Assembly: GCF_016583785.1 (NCBI RefSeq) | Contig: NZ_NRRU01000036.1 | Location: forward strand, 1 to 46,898 | Direction: 5' to 3' | Origin: Rubrivivax gelatinosus | GTDB lineage: Bacteria > Pseudomonadota > Gammaproteobacteria > Burkholderiales > Burkholderiaceae_C | Length of the DNA: 46,898 nt | Shown here: positions 9,155 through 18,073 of the stretch, piece by piece | Position numbering within the stretch: position 1 is the first letter of the stretch | Layout of the letters: every line of letters starts with the position of its first letter | Program-made: the position numbers and the translations under genes | The notes under the pieces: model-generated | What the model was told of the DNA's origin: nothing | Seen by the model: only the letters and a program-made list of their open reading frames with translations | Database searches by the model: none

Positions 9155-10450
9155 TCAGCGCGTGCCGTCGCAGCGCACGCAGACCTTCAGCCCCTCGGGC
9201 AGCCGGATGCGGATGAACTCGGTGTCGTCCGAGGCCAGCGCGCGCCCGCCGCCATAGGGGAAGTTGTTGTCGTTGATGACCAGCAGCGTGCGCGCGTCCA
9301 GCGGCAGCACGTCCTCGATCGTCGTGTACGGCAGCGAGAAGGTGCTGCTGCCGTCGCTGTTCAGGTCGTCGGGGTCGGCGATCGCCATCAGGTCGACGAG
9401 TTCGGTCTTCTTCACCGTGCCGCCGGCTTGCACACCCTCGATGTCGATCAGGTAGAGCTTCTTGAACGGCGTGCCGCTGGTGGCCGTCGAGCCGTTGCGT
9501 TCGATGACGATGAAGCGGTGCTCGTCGACCGCGGTCATGTCGCCGATGGCAGTGCCGTCGGGCGCCAGCGGGTAGACGTAGCGCACGCCGGTGTAGGCGC
9601 GCGTGGCGAGGTCGAACTCGTTGATGCGCAGCGTCTTGTCGGCGTCGCCGGCGACGGTCTTCTCGAGCAGCGCGTAGAGCTTCTTGCCGTCGCGCGACAG
9701 CGCCATGCCCTCGAAGCCGCCCGAGCTGCCGAGGTTGGCGCTGGCGCTGCCGGCCAGCACCTCGGGGTTCTGCGGCGAGCGCACGCCCGGCAGCGGGATC
9801 GGCGCGCCCAGCAGCCGGCCGCTGGCGTCGGTCTCGAGCAGGAAGGGGCCGAACTCGTCGCCGAACCAGTAGTGGCCGTCGGCCGTGCGGCGCACCGACT
9901 CGATGTCGAAGTCGGCGCCGGTCAGCAGCCGGTTCGTGCGGATCGAGGCATCGACCGCGGGGTTGGTTTCGACGCCGTAGTAGTGCGTCAGGTCGGCCTG
10001 GATCGTCCAGCCGATGTGGTGGTCCGGGTCGGACAGGCCGATGTGGGTGGCGGTGTCGAAGCTGCGGCGCACCCGGCCGGTGCTCCAGTCGGCCGGATGC
10101 ACGATGCCGCGGCCGCCGAACCTGGTGCGCCACTCGGGCAGCACGGTGTAGATGCGCAGCAGCGCGTCGGCGGAGTTGTTCTGGGCGCCGAAGCCGTTGT
10201 CGGGCATGACGCGGAAGCTGCCCGGCACCGGCCCCGGCAGCACGGCCGAGAAGCCCTGCACCGGCTGGCCGGCGAACGGCGGCAGGTTCGTGCCGTAGGG
10301 GTTGGGCGACGCGAACTGGCCCGACGTCGGGCCGTCGGCGAAGGTCGCGGCCGGCAGCAGCGCCCAGCCGGTGAGCGTCTGTGCCTGGGCGGCGGGGGCG
10401 AGGGCGGCGGCGAGCGCGGTGACGGCCGCGGCAATCAGGGACTTGTGCAT
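9155..10450 (-). CDS. Secreted esterase-like, phytase-family protein
   Basis: 431 residues from the ATG at 10450. That start is chosen over the in-frame ATG at 10498 because GGAGG stands just before it and a clean signal peptide follows (MHKSLIAAAVTALAAALAPA, cleavage near AQA/QTL). The body carries features of the esterase-like phytase domain (PF13449-type propeller): FGDEFGPFLLETDASGRLL, GFEGMALSRDGKKLYALLEK and VINDNNFPYGGGR. Proteins of this family are exported and presumed to be phosphatases or esterases; the substrate is unknown here. Two Cys near the C-terminus (CVRCDGTR) could form a disulfide. It is a single-gene unit with no obvious partner. Confidence 0.83.
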   Translation of the reverse strand: MHKSLIAAAVTALAAALAPAAQAQTLTGWALLPAATFADGPTSGQFASPNPYGTNLPPFAGQPVQGFSAVLPGPVPGSFRVMPDNGFGAQNNSADALLRIYTVLPEWRTRFGGRGIVHPADWSTGRVRRSFDTATHIGLSDPDHHIGWTIQADLTHYYGVETNPAVDASIRTNRLLTGADFDIESVRRTADGHYWFGDEFGPFLLETDASGRLLGAPIPLPGVRSPQNPEVLAGSASANLGSSGGFEGMALSRDGKKLYALLEKTVAGDADKTLRINEFDLATRAYTGVRYVYPLAPDGTAIGDMTAVDEHRFIVIERNGSTATSGTPFKKLYLIDIEGVQAGGTVKKTELVDLMAIADPDDLNSDGSSTFSLPYTTIEDVLPLDARTLLVINDNNFPYGGGRALASDDTEFIRIRLPEGLKVCVRCDGTR

Positions 10451-10630
10451 CGTTCCTCCGATAGGGTGGCCCCGCCGACGACGGGATGCCGCGCGCATGC
10501 TCGTGGCCGCCGATGACCGGCCGGTGTCCGCGGCGTGAACGCCGCCGGGCTACGGGGGGGCGCTGGCTATACTGCTTCGCCCTCCGGTGGGCGGTCCAGC
10601 CGCCTGCCGCGGTTCAACAGAGCGCCGCCC
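10451..10630. promoter_or_regulatory. Divergent intergenic region, with aroG promoter candidate
   Basis: 180 bases lie between the phytase-like gene and the DAHP synthase gene. On the plus strand TATACT at 10568-10573 is a good -10 and would give a leader of about 50 bases before the ATG at 10631. I see no leader peptide rich in aromatic codons and no terminator-antiterminator pair, so attenuation is not supported. Nothing else is recognisable. Confidence 0.45.
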
Positions 10631-11752
10631 ATGACACCCCCGAAGACCCCCGCCGGCCACGACCACGAAGCCGGGCGCCGCGACGACGCGACCCAGGACA
10701 GCACCCGCACCGACGACACCCGCATCGCCGCGGTGCGCGCCCTGGTCTCGCCGGCGGTGCTGCTGGACGAACTGCCGGCCACCGACCCGGTGCAGACCGT
10801 CGTCGACTCCGCGCGCCGTGCGATCGGCGCGGTGCTGCGCGGCCACGACGACCGCCTCGTCGCCGTCGTGGGCCCGTGCTCCATCCACGACTTCGACGCC
10901 GCGATCGAATACGCGCGGCGCTTGAAGACCCTGGCCGACGAGCTCTCGGGCGAGCTCGTCACCGTGATGCGCGTCTACTTCGAGAAGCCGCGCACGACGG
11001 TGGGCTGGAAGGGTTTCATCAACGACCCGCGCCTGGACGACAGCTTCCGCATCAACGAAGGCCTGCGCCGCGCGCGCGAGCTGCTGCTCGAGGTCAGTAC
11101 CATCGGCCTGCCGGCGGCGACCGAGTTCCTGGACCTGTTGTCGCCGCAGTACCTGGCCGACCTGATCGCCTGGGGCGCGATCGGCGCGCGCACGACCGAG
11201 AGCCAGAGCCACCGCCAGCTCGCCAGCGGCCTGTCCTGCCCGGTCGGCTTCAAGAACGGCACCGACGGCGGCGTGCAGGTCGCCGCCGACGCGCTGATGG
11301 CCGCGGCCGCGCCGCACAGCTTCATGGGCATGACCAAGATGGGCGTGGCCGCGATCTTCGAGACCCGCGGCAACCCCGACGGCCACGTCATCCTGCGCGG
11401 CGGCAAGGTGCCCAACTACGACGCCGACGCCGTGCAGGCCGCCTGCGCCGTGCTGCGCCGCGCCGGGCTGCGCGAGCAGGTGATGATCGACTGCTCGCAC
11501 GCCAACTCGGCCAAGCAGCCGCGGCGCCAGATCGAGGTTGCCGCCGACGTCGGCCGCCAGATCGCCGGCGGCGACGCCCGCATCGTCGGCGTCATGGTCG
11601 AAAGCCATCTGCACGAGGGGCGCCAGGACCAGAAGCCGGGCACGCCGCTCGCCCACGGTGTCTCCATCACCGACGCCTGCCTGGGATGGAACGACACCGA
11701 GCCGTTGTTGCGCGGCCTCGCCGAGGCCGTGCGCGCGCGCCGCGCGCGATGA
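10631..11752 (+). CDS. aroG: 3-deoxy-7-phosphoheptulonate synthase, class I (AroFGH type)
   Basis: 373 residues from the ATG at 10631; an in-frame ATG 96 bases upstream lies before the -10 box and would add unrelated sequence. It closely follows the E. coli AroG/F pattern: VGPCSIHD, MRVYFEKPRTTVGWKG, SGLPAATEFLD-like (here IGLPAATEFLDLLSPQYLADL), GAIGARTTESQ.HR.LASG, GFKNGTDG, ILRGGK.PNY, DCSHANSAKQ and GVMVESHL. The enzyme condenses PEP and erythrose-4-phosphate, the committed step of aromatic synthesis. Which amino acid inhibits it cannot be read. The stop overlaps the next ATG (ATGA), so nudB is probably translationally coupled. The first 40 residues are polar and variable. Confidence 0.95.
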   Translation: MTPPKTPAGHDHEAGRRDDATQDSTRTDDTRIAAVRALVSPAVLLDELPATDPVQTVVDSARRAIGAVLRGHDDRLVAVVGPCSIHDFDAAIEYARRLKTLADELSGELVTVMRVYFEKPRTTVGWKGFINDPRLDDSFRINEGLRRARELLLEVSTIGLPAATEFLDLLSPQYLADLIAWGAIGARTTESQSHRQLASGLSCPVGFKNGTDGGVQVAADALMAAAAPHSFMGMTKMGVAAIFETRGNPDGHVILRGGKVPNYDADAVQAACAVLRRAGLREQVMIDCSHANSAKQPRRQIEVAADVGRQIAGGDARIVGVMVESHLHEGRQDQKPGTPLAHGVSITDACLGWNDTEPLLRGLAEAVRARRAR

Positions 11753-12198
11753 CGCGGCCCTACAAGATCCCGGTTTCGGTGCTGGTGGTCATCCACCGGC
11801 TCGACGGCCAGGTGCTGCTGATCGAGCGCACCCGGCCCGCCGGTTTCTGGCAGAGCGTCACCGGCGCGATCGACTACGACGACGAGCCGCTGGAGGCGGC
11901 GGCGCGGCGCGAGGTCGCCGAGGAGACCGGCATCACCGGCGGCGAGCTCGTCGACTGGAAGCTGTCCAACGTCTACGAGCTCTACCCGATGTGGCAGCAC
12001 CGCTACGCGCCCGGTGTCACGCGCAACACCGAGCACGTCTTCGGGCTGACGGTGCCGGCCGACACGGCGGTGACGCTGTGCCCGCGCGAACACGGCGCCT
12101 GGTGCTGGCTGCCCTGGCGCGAGGCCGCAGACCGCTGCTTCTCGCCCAGCAATGCCGAGGCCATACTGCAACTGCCCCGCTTCGTGAACTTCGTGTGA
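11749..12198 (+). CDS. nudB: Dihydroneopterin triphosphate diphosphatase (Nudix)
   Basis: 149 residues, starting MTRPYKIPVSVLVVIHRLDG. The full Nudix box is present (GAIDYDDEPLEAAARREVAEETGI region, pattern Gx5Ex7REVxEExGI). The surrounding residues FWQSVTGAID and WLPWREAA are typical of NudB. The family removes pyrophosphate from 7,8-dihydroneopterin triphosphate in folate synthesis. Its start overlaps the aroG stop and its stop overlaps the next GTG. Folate and chorismate pathways share the later aminobenzoate branch, so coupling to aroG makes sense, though this is inference. Confidence 0.9.
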   Translation: MTRPYKIPVSVLVVIHRLDGQVLLIERTRPAGFWQSVTGAIDYDDEPLEAAARREVAEETGITGGELVDWKLSNVYELYPMWQHRYAPGVTRNTEHVFGLTVPADTAVTLCPREHGAWCWLPWREAADRCFSPSNAEAILQLPRFVNFV

Positions 12199-13004
12199 AC
12201 CGGCTGAACCCGCTGCAGTCCACCCAGATGCCCCCGGCCACCGGCCTGGAGGCCCTGCGCGTCGCGACCTACAACATCCACAAAGGTGTTCGCGGCGTCG
12301 GCCGCAGCAAGCGGCTGGAGATCCACAACCTGGGCCTGGCGGTCGAGTCCTTCGACGCCGACATGGTCTTCCTGCAGGAAGTGCGGCTGTTCAACACGCG
12401 CGAGTCGCGCCACTTCCAGCGCACCTCGTTCGGCTGGCCCGAGCAGGGCCAGGCCGAGTTCCTCGCGCCCGAGGGCTACGACGTCGCCTACCGCACGAAC
12501 GCGGTCACGCGCCACGGCGAACACGGCAACGCGCTGCTGTCGCGCTGGCCGATCGGCGACATCGGCCACCACGACGTCAGCGACCACCGCTTCGAGCAGC
12601 GCGGGCTGCTGCACGTGCCGGTGCGCTGGCAGGGGCTGACGGTGCATGCCGTCGTCGCCCACCTCGGCCTGGTGCATTCGAGCCGGGTGCGCCAGGTCGC
12701 GCGCCTGGCGGCCTTCATCGAGGCCACCGTGCCGGCGGGCGAGATGCTGATCGTCGCCGGCGACTTCAACGACTGGAACGAACGCCTGGATCCGCCGATG
12801 GCGGCGATCGGCCTGCAGCGAGCGGTCGCACCGCGCGCGACACGGCTGCAGCGCCTGACCTTCCCGTCGCTGGCGCCGGTGTTCGCGCTCGACCGCTTCT
12901 ACCTGCGCGGCCTGCGCTGCGTCTCGACGATGGTGCCGCGCGGCATGGCCTGGGCGCGCATGTCGGACCACCTGCCTCTGGTCGCGGAACTGGAGCCGGA
13001 CTGA
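12195..13004 (+). CDS. Endonuclease/exonuclease/phosphatase family protein (YbhP-like)
   Basis: 269 residues if it starts at the GTG overlapping the nudB stop (GTGA), or 258 from the ATG at 12228. Neither has a clear Shine-Dalgarno, and I prefer the overlapping GTG because every junction in this chain overlaps. Motifs of the metal-dependent fold are complete: VATYNIHKG, VFLQEV with the catalytic Glu, GDFNDW, and the C-terminal SDHLPL. It has no signal peptide. The neighbour clsB and this fold mirror the E. coli ybhP-clsB pair, where the phosphodiesterase-like partner has unknown substrate. A role in phospholipid metabolism is a guess from context. Confidence 0.85.
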   Translation: MNRLNPLQSTQMPPATGLEALRVATYNIHKGVRGVGRSKRLEIHNLGLAVESFDADMVFLQEVRLFNTRESRHFQRTSFGWPEQGQAEFLAPEGYDVAYRTNAVTRHGEHGNALLSRWPIGDIGHHDVSDHRFEQRGLLHVPVRWQGLTVHAVVAHLGLVHSSRVRQVARLAAFIEATVPAGEMLIVAGDFNDWNERLDPPMAAIGLQRAVAPRATRLQRLTFPSLAPVFALDRFYLRGLRCVSTMVPRGMAWARMSDHLPLVAELEPD

Positions 13005-14281
13005 TGCCGGTGCCGCTGGACGACCCCTCGGCCTGGGCCTGGTCGGGGGTGCCCCGGCCCCGTTTCGTCGGCGGCAATGACGTGCGCCTGCTGCAGGGCG
13101 GCGACGAACTCTTCCCGAGCATGCGCGCGGCCATCGCCGCGGCGCAGACCGAGGTCTGGCTCGCGACCTACATCTTCCACACCGACGAGGCCTCGCGCGA
13201 GATCGCCGAGGCGCTGGCCGCGGCCGCGCACCGCGGTGTCGCGGTGCACGTCGTCGTCGACGGCTTCGGCTCGCTGCAGACCATGGCCACGCTGCGCCAG
13301 TGGCTCAGGCCGGCTGGCGTGCGGCTGGAGGTGTTCCGGCCGCTGGACCGCTGGTGGGCCTGGCTGCAGCCGGGGCAGTTGCGGCGGCTGCACCAGAAGC
13401 TGTGCGTCGTCGACGAGGCGCTGGCCTACGTCGGCGGCATCAACGTCATCGACGACCGCCACGACCTGCACCACGGCTGGAGCGACGCGCCGCGGCTGGA
13501 CTACGCCGTCGAGCTGCACGGCCCGATCGCGCAGCAGGTGCGCGACACCGCGCGTGCGATGTGGGCCCGCGCCCACCTCGGCCACTTCTGGGGCGAGGAG
13601 CTGCGTTCGCTGGCGCGCAGCGCGGCGCCGGTCGAGCAGACGGTGCAGCTGCTGCGCCAGCTGCGCGCGCGGCCGCAGCCGCCGGTGGGCGAGGAGTCGT
13701 TGGCGCCGGTGCGCACCGCCTTCGTCGTGCGCGACAACATCCGCCAGCGGCGCGCCATCGAGCGCAGCTACGTCGAGGCGATCCGCGGCGCGCAGCAGCG
13801 CGTCTACATCGCCGTGCCCTACTTCTACCCGGGCCAGACCTTCCGCCGCGCGCTGCGCCACGCCGCCGGCCGCGGCGTGCAGGTGCGGCTGCTGCTGCAG
13901 GGCAAGATCGACTACCGCATCGCCGCGCTCGCCGCGCGTGCGCTCTACGACGAGCTGCGCGCCCACGGCGTGCAGATCTACGAGTACACGCCGGCCTTCC
14001 TGCACGCCAAGGTGGCGGTCGTCGACGACGACTGGGCGACGGTGGGCAGCTCCAACATCGACCCGCTGTCGCTGCTGCTGAACCTGGAGGCCAACGTCGT
14101 CGTGCGTGACCCGCTGTTCGCACGCGCGCTGGCCGACCGCTTCGACACCGCCGTCGAGGCCTCGCGCGAGGTGCGCAGCCAGCCGGCCGCACGCGGCTGG
14201 CGCAGCTGGCTGCACCGGGGTTTCGTCGCCTGGTGTGCCAGCGCCTACCTGCGGCTGGCGGGCATCGGCGGGCGCTACTAG
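13004..14281 (+). CDS. clsB: Cardiolipin synthase B (phospholipase D family)
   Basis: 425 residues. Two HKD motifs are intact: H130-x-K132-x4-D137 in LHQKLCVVDEALAYVGG and H334-x-K336-x4-D341 in LHAKVAVVDDDWATVGSSN. There is no N-terminal transmembrane pair, which fits ClsB rather than ClsA. The enzyme joins phosphatidyl groups to make cardiolipin at the inner membrane. Its ATG overlaps the previous stop (TGATG). No terminator is seen in the 119 bases before dppA. The C-terminal tail is basic and hydrophobic and may associate with membrane. Confidence 0.94.
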   Translation: MPVPLDDPSAWAWSGVPRPRFVGGNDVRLLQGGDELFPSMRAAIAAAQTEVWLATYIFHTDEASREIAEALAAAAHRGVAVHVVVDGFGSLQTMATLRQWLRPAGVRLEVFRPLDRWWAWLQPGQLRRLHQKLCVVDEALAYVGGINVIDDRHDLHHGWSDAPRLDYAVELHGPIAQQVRDTARAMWARAHLGHFWGEELRSLARSAAPVEQTVQLLRQLRARPQPPVGEESLAPVRTAFVVRDNIRQRRAIERSYVEAIRGAQQRVYIAVPYFYPGQTFRRALRHAAGRGVQVRLLLQGKIDYRIAALAARALYDELRAHGVQIYEYTPAFLHAKVAVVDDDWATVGSSNIDPLSLLLNLEANVVVRDPLFARALADRFDTAVEASREVRSQPAARGWRSWLHRGFVAWCASAYLRLAGIGGRY

Positions 14282-14367
14282 GTGGCGCCTGTCGCGGCGG
14301 CGGTACGGCCGGCGCGATGGGCGTGCACGAACGGGGGCGTCGCGGTCGCGGCGCGCCGCCGAGTGAT

Positions 14368-14393
14368 TAGCATCGCCCGCACTACACAGGAGG
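14368..14393 (+). promoter_or_regulatory. Strong ribosome binding site and possible -10 for dppA
   Basis: AGGAGG at 14388-14393 stands 7 bases before the dppA ATG, the best Shine-Dalgarno in the window. TAGCAT at 14368-14373 is a plausible but weak -10; no convincing -35 is present. High expression of a periplasmic binding protein would fit. Confidence 0.5.
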
Positions 14394-14400
14394 ACTTGCG

Positions 14401-16002
14401 ATGACCCGATACCCGTGCGTCCGTCTCGCCACCGTCGCCGCCGCGCTGTTCGCGCTCGCCGCCGCGGCCCAGGCCAAGACCCTGGTCTACTGTTCCGAAG
14501 GCTCGCCGGAGAATTTCACGCCGGCGCTCAACACCACCGGCACCAGCTTCGACGCCGCGCGCCCGGTGTACGACAAGCTGACCCACTTCGTGCGCGGCAG
14601 CACCGAGGTCCAGCCCGGCCTGGCCGAGAGCTGGACGGTGTCGCCCGACGGCCGGGTCTTCACCTTCAAGCTGCGCAAGGGCGTGAAGTTCCACTCGGGC
14701 GTCAACGGCTTCAAGCCGACGCGCGAGTTCAACGCCGACGACGTGCTGTTCTCGTTCGAGCGCCAGTGGAAGGCCGAGCACCCCTACGCCAAGGTCTCGG
14801 GCGGCAAGTACGACTACTTCGCCGACATGGGCCTGGCGCAGGACCTGGAGGCGCTGGAGAAGCTCGACCCGTACACGGTGCGGCTGACGCTCAAGCGCGC
14901 CAACGTGACGATGATCGCCAACCTGGCGATGGACTTCGCCGCGATCCACTCGGCCGAGTACGCCGACTTCCTGGCCAAGTCCAACCGCAAGGAGCAGTTC
15001 GACCAGGTGCCGGTGGGCACCGGGCCTTTCAGCTTCGTCGCCTACCAGAAGGACGCCGTGATCCGCTACAAGGCGAATCCGGCCTACTGGGGCGCCGAGA
15101 AGGCGCTGGTCGACGGCCTGGTCTACGCGATCACGCCCGACCCGACGGCGCGCTACAGCAAGCTGAAGGCCGGTGAGTGCCACTTCGTCGTCGCGCCGCG
15201 GCCGGCCGACCTGCCCGAGATGCAGAAGGACCCGAAGCTGCAGGTCATCAGCAAGCCGGGCCTGAACGTCGCCTACTGGGCCTTCAACAACCAGAAGCCG
15301 CCGTTCGACAAGAAGGACGTGCGCCTGGCCTTCAACCTGGCGATCGACAAGGCCACGATCATCCGCGACGTCTACCTCGGCGCCGGCACCGCGGCCAAGA
15401 ACCTGATCCCGCCGACGATGTGGGCCTACGACGACAAGATCAAGCCGATCCCCTACGACCCGGCCAAGGCCAGGGAACTGCTGGCCAAGGCGGGCGTGAA
15501 GACGCCGCTGGAGATCGACCTCTGGTACATGCCGGTGCAGCGCCCCTACAACCCGAACTCCAAGCGCATCGCCGAGATGATGCAGGCCGACCTGGCCAAG
15601 ATCGGCGTCAACGCCAAGCTCGTCACCTTCGAGTGGGGCGAGTACAGGAAGCGCATGCAGCAGGGCGAGCACATGACCGGCATGCTGGGCTGGAACGGCG
15701 ACAACGGCGACCCCGACAACTTCTTCTTCCTGCACGGCTGCGACGCCGCGCGCGCCGGCGGGCAGAACCTGTCGAAGTGGTGCAACAAGGCCTTCGACGA
15801 ACGCATGGAGAAGGCGCGCACGATCGCCGACCAGAAGGCGCGCCTGAAGCTCTACCAGGAGATGCAGGCCATCGAGGCCGCCGAGGTGCCCGACATGAAG
15901 ATCGCGCACTCGGTGGTCTACGAGGTGATGCGCAAGGAAGTGACGGGCTACAAGCAGAGCCCGTTCTTCTCCCATGAGTTCACCGGCGTGGGCCTGAAGT
16001 GA
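14401..16002 (+). CDS. dppA: Dipeptide-binding periplasmic protein of ABC transporter
   Basis: 533 residues. A signal peptide ends near AAAAAQA/KTLVYCSEGSPE; the mature N-terminus is almost the same as E. coli DppA. Family stretches are preserved throughout: GLAESWTVSPDGRVFTFKLRKGVKFH, NADDVLFSFERQ, PVGTGPF, LNVAYWAFN, KNLIPPTMW, MPVQRPYNPNSKRIAEMMQAD and GWNGDNGDPDNFF. It captures di- and possibly tripeptides in the periplasm and delivers them to DppBC. Two Cys near HGCDAA and KWCNKA match the conserved disulfide region. It is the first gene of a complete dppABCDF set. Confidence 0.94.
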   Translation: MTRYPCVRLATVAAALFALAAAAQAKTLVYCSEGSPENFTPALNTTGTSFDAARPVYDKLTHFVRGSTEVQPGLAESWTVSPDGRVFTFKLRKGVKFHSGVNGFKPTREFNADDVLFSFERQWKAEHPYAKVSGGKYDYFADMGLAQDLEALEKLDPYTVRLTLKRANVTMIANLAMDFAAIHSAEYADFLAKSNRKEQFDQVPVGTGPFSFVAYQKDAVIRYKANPAYWGAEKALVDGLVYAITPDPTARYSKLKAGECHFVVAPRPADLPEMQKDPKLQVISKPGLNVAYWAFNNQKPPFDKKDVRLAFNLAIDKATIIRDVYLGAGTAAKNLIPPTMWAYDDKIKPIPYDPAKARELLAKAGVKTPLEIDLWYMPVQRPYNPNSKRIAEMMQADLAKIGVNAKLVTFEWGEYRKRMQQGEHMTGMLGWNGDNGDPDNFFFLHGCDAARAGGQNLSKWCNKAFDERMEKARTIADQKARLKLYQEMQAIEAAEVPDMKIAHSVVYEVMRKEVTGYKQSPFFSHEFTGVGLK

Positions 16003-16027
16003 TGCTGCTTGCCTGAGCCACGAGGCT

Positions 16028-16118
16028 CCCTCTCCCGCAACGCGGGAGAGGGCGGGGGGTGAGGGCTGCGGTCCTGCCGCCACCCTCACCCCGACCCTCT
16101 CCCGCCAGCGGGAGAGGG
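16028..16118. repeat. Pair of REP-like palindromes in the dppA-dppB gap
   Basis: Two near-identical hairpins, 16028-16052 (CCCTCTCCCGC, loop AAC, GCGGGAGAGGG) and 16095-16118 (same stem, loop CA), flank a second inverted pair, GGGGTGAGGG and CCCTCACCCC, so the whole block can fold into one branched structure. This CTCTCCCGC/GCGGGAGAG palindrome is a common extragenic repeat type in proteobacteria. It would give a 3' stability barrier that protects the abundant dppA part of the message. It has no T-run. Confidence 0.85.
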
Positions 16119-16152
16119 AGCAACAGGCCTCTCCCCGCGACTTCATTCCCCC

Positions 16153-17163
16153 ATGTTCCGCTTCCTGCTGCGCCGCCTGGCGCTGACGCTGCCGACCTTT
16201 GTCGCGCTGATGTTCGTGACCTTCGTCGCGATCCGTCTGGTGCCGGGCGATCCGGTCGAGGTGCGTGTCGGCGAGCGCGGCATCAGCCCCGAGCGGCTGG
16301 CGATGTTCCGCCACGAGCTGGGCCTGGACCAGCCGGTCTGGAAGCAGTTCCTCGACTACTGCGGCCAGCTGCTGCACGGCGACTTCGGCACCTCGCTGGC
16401 GACCAACCAGAAGGTGCTCGCCGAGTTCGCGGCGCTGTTCCCGGCGACGCTGGAACTGGCCGCCGCCGGCATGGTGCTGGCGGTGCTGCTGGGCATCCCG
16501 GCCGGGACGATCGCCGCGGCGCGCCGCGGCAGCGTCTACGACCAGGTGCTGATGGGCCTGTCGGTCACCGGCTACTCGATGCCGATCTTCTGGTGGGGCC
16601 TGCTGCTGATCATGTTCGTCGCCGAGCGCTGGGGCCTGACCCCGGTGTCCGGCCGCATCGACCTGATCCAGTTCTATTTCGAGCCGGTGACCGGCTTCAT
16701 GGTCATCGACGCCTGGCTCTCGGGGCAGGCGGGCGCGGTGAAGGACGCGCTGCACCACCTGGTGCTGCCGGCCATCGTGCTGGGCACGATCCCGCTGGCG
16801 GTGATCGCGCGCATGACACGCTCGGCGATGCTCGAGGTGCTGGGCGAGGACTACGTGCGCACCGCACGCGCCAAGGGCCTGCCGCCGTGGCGCGTCGTCG
16901 GCCTGCACGCGCTGCGCAACGCGATGATCCCGGTGGTGACGATCATCGGCCTGCAGGTCGGCACGCTGATGGCCGGCGCGGTGCTGACCGAGACCATCTT
17001 CTCCTGGCCCGGCGTCGGCAAGTGGCTGATCGAGTCGATCTCGCGCCGCGACTACCCGGCGCTGCAGGGCGGGGTGATGCTGATCTCGTCCATCGTCATC
17101 GGCGTCAACCTGCTCGTCGATCTGGCCTACGGGCTGCTGAATCCGAGGATCCGGCATGGCTGA
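16153..17163 (+). CDS. dppB: Dipeptide ABC transporter permease DppB
   Basis: 336 residues, starting MFRFLLRRLALTLPTFVALM with the family's first membrane helix. The motifs RLVPGDPVEVRVGERG, QPVWKQFLDYCGQLLHGDFGTS and the EAA-type coupling loop (EDYVRTARAKGLPPWRVVGLHALRNAMIPVV) are all present, with five to six helices. It forms the inner-membrane channel with DppC. No clear Shine-Dalgarno is seen; the ATG follows the REP pair by 34 bases. The stop overlaps dppC by 8 bases, indicating coupled translation. Confidence 0.95.
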   Translation: MFRFLLRRLALTLPTFVALMFVTFVAIRLVPGDPVEVRVGERGISPERLAMFRHELGLDQPVWKQFLDYCGQLLHGDFGTSLATNQKVLAEFAALFPATLELAAAGMVLAVLLGIPAGTIAAARRGSVYDQVLMGLSVTGYSMPIFWWGLLLIMFVAERWGLTPVSGRIDLIQFYFEPVTGFMVIDAWLSGQAGAVKDALHHLVLPAIVLGTIPLAVIARMTRSAMLEVLGEDYVRTARAKGLPPWRVVGLHALRNAMIPVVTIIGLQVGTLMAGAVLTETIFSWPGVGKWLIESISRRDYPALQGGVMLISSIVIGVNLLVDLAYGLLNPRIRHG

Positions 17164-18073
17164 GGCAGCAGCCGACGCGCGCGCGGCCGGCGCCGCCGAA
17201 CTCTCGCCGCTGCGCGCCTTCTGGGCCGCGTTCCGCGAGAACCGCGGCGCCGTCGCCGGCCTCGCCGTCGTCGCCTTCGTCGTGCTGCTGGCGCTGCTGG
17301 CCGACGTCATCGCGCCCTATTCGCCGACGGAACAGTTCCGCGACGCGGTGCGCGCCGCGCCGGTGTGGGCCGACGGCGGCAGCTCGCGTTTCGTGTTCGG
17401 CACCGACAGCCTGGGCCGCGACATGCTGTCGCGCCTGATCCACGGCGCGCGCGTGTCGCTGTTCATCGGCGTCGCGGTGATGGGCGTGTCCTTCGTCGTC
17501 GGCGTGCTGCTGGGGCTGGCCTGCGTGTCCTTCCGCGGCGCGCTCGGCACCGCCATCGACACCGCGGTGACGCGGCTGATGGACCTGATCATGGCCGTGC
17601 CCAGCCTGGTGCTGGCGATCCTGGTCGTCGCGGTTCTCGGGCCCAACCTGGTCAATACCATCGTCGCGGTGACCATCGTCTACCTGCCGCGTTACGTGCG
17701 CCTGGTGCGTGCCTCGGCGCTGGCCGAGCTCGGCCGGGACTACGTCGTCGCCGCGCGCGTGGCCGGCGTCGGCCCGCTGCGGCTGATGTTCGTGACCGTG
17801 CTGCCCAACTGCCTGTCGCCGCTGATCGTGCAGGCGGCGCTCGGCATCAGCGACGCCATCCTCGAAGCCGCCGCGCTCGGTTTCCTCGGCCTGGGCGCGC
17901 AGCCGCCGACGGCCGAGTGGGGCACGATGCTGGCCGACGCCCGCGAGTTCATCCGCTCCGACCCCTGGCTGGTGACGCTGCCGGGGCTGGCGATCCTGGT
18001 CACCGTGGTCTCGATCAACCTGATGGGCGACGGGCTGCGCGACGCGCTCGACCCGAAGATGAGGCGGTCGTGA
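17156..18073 (+). CDS. dppC: Dipeptide ABC transporter permease DppC
   Basis: 305 residues. It has an N-terminal cytoplasmic segment, a helix at about 38-60 (AVAGLAVVAFVVLLALLADVIAPY), the family motif FGTDSLGRDMLSRLIHGARVSL, and the coupling loop ELGRDYVVAARVAGVGPLRLMFVTVLPN. The C-terminal PPTAEWGTMLADAREF...PWL..LPGLAI is typical of DppC. It pairs with DppB in the inner membrane. The start overlaps the dppB stop. A 415-base gap with large inverted repeats follows before dppD. Confidence 0.95.
   Translation: MAEAAADARAAGAAELSPLRAFWAAFRENRGAVAGLAVVAFVVLLALLADVIAPYSPTEQFRDAVRAAPVWADGGSSRFVFGTDSLGRDMLSRLIHGARVSLFIGVAVMGVSFVVGVLLGLACVSFRGALGTAIDTAVTRLMDLIMAVPSLVLAILVVAVLGPNLVNTIVAVTIVYLPRYVRLVRASALAELGRDYVVAARVAGVGPLRLMFVTVLPNCLSPLIVQAALGISDAILEAAALGFLGLGAQPPTAEWGTMLADAREFIRSDPWLVTLPGLAILVTVVSINLMGDGLRDALDPKMRRS

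Noticed and set aside
10535..10630. A longer DAHP synthase N-terminus or an attenuator leader peptide before aroG
   Set aside because: The extra residues lie before the TATACT -10 or in untranslated leader, match nothing in the family, and contain no run of aromatic codons or terminator hairpin.
14278..17310. A 1010-residue minus-strand frame covering dppA and dppB
   Set aside because: It runs through the REP pair (giving the SLSRWRERVGVRV-type translation of that repeat) and is antisense to clear transporter genes.
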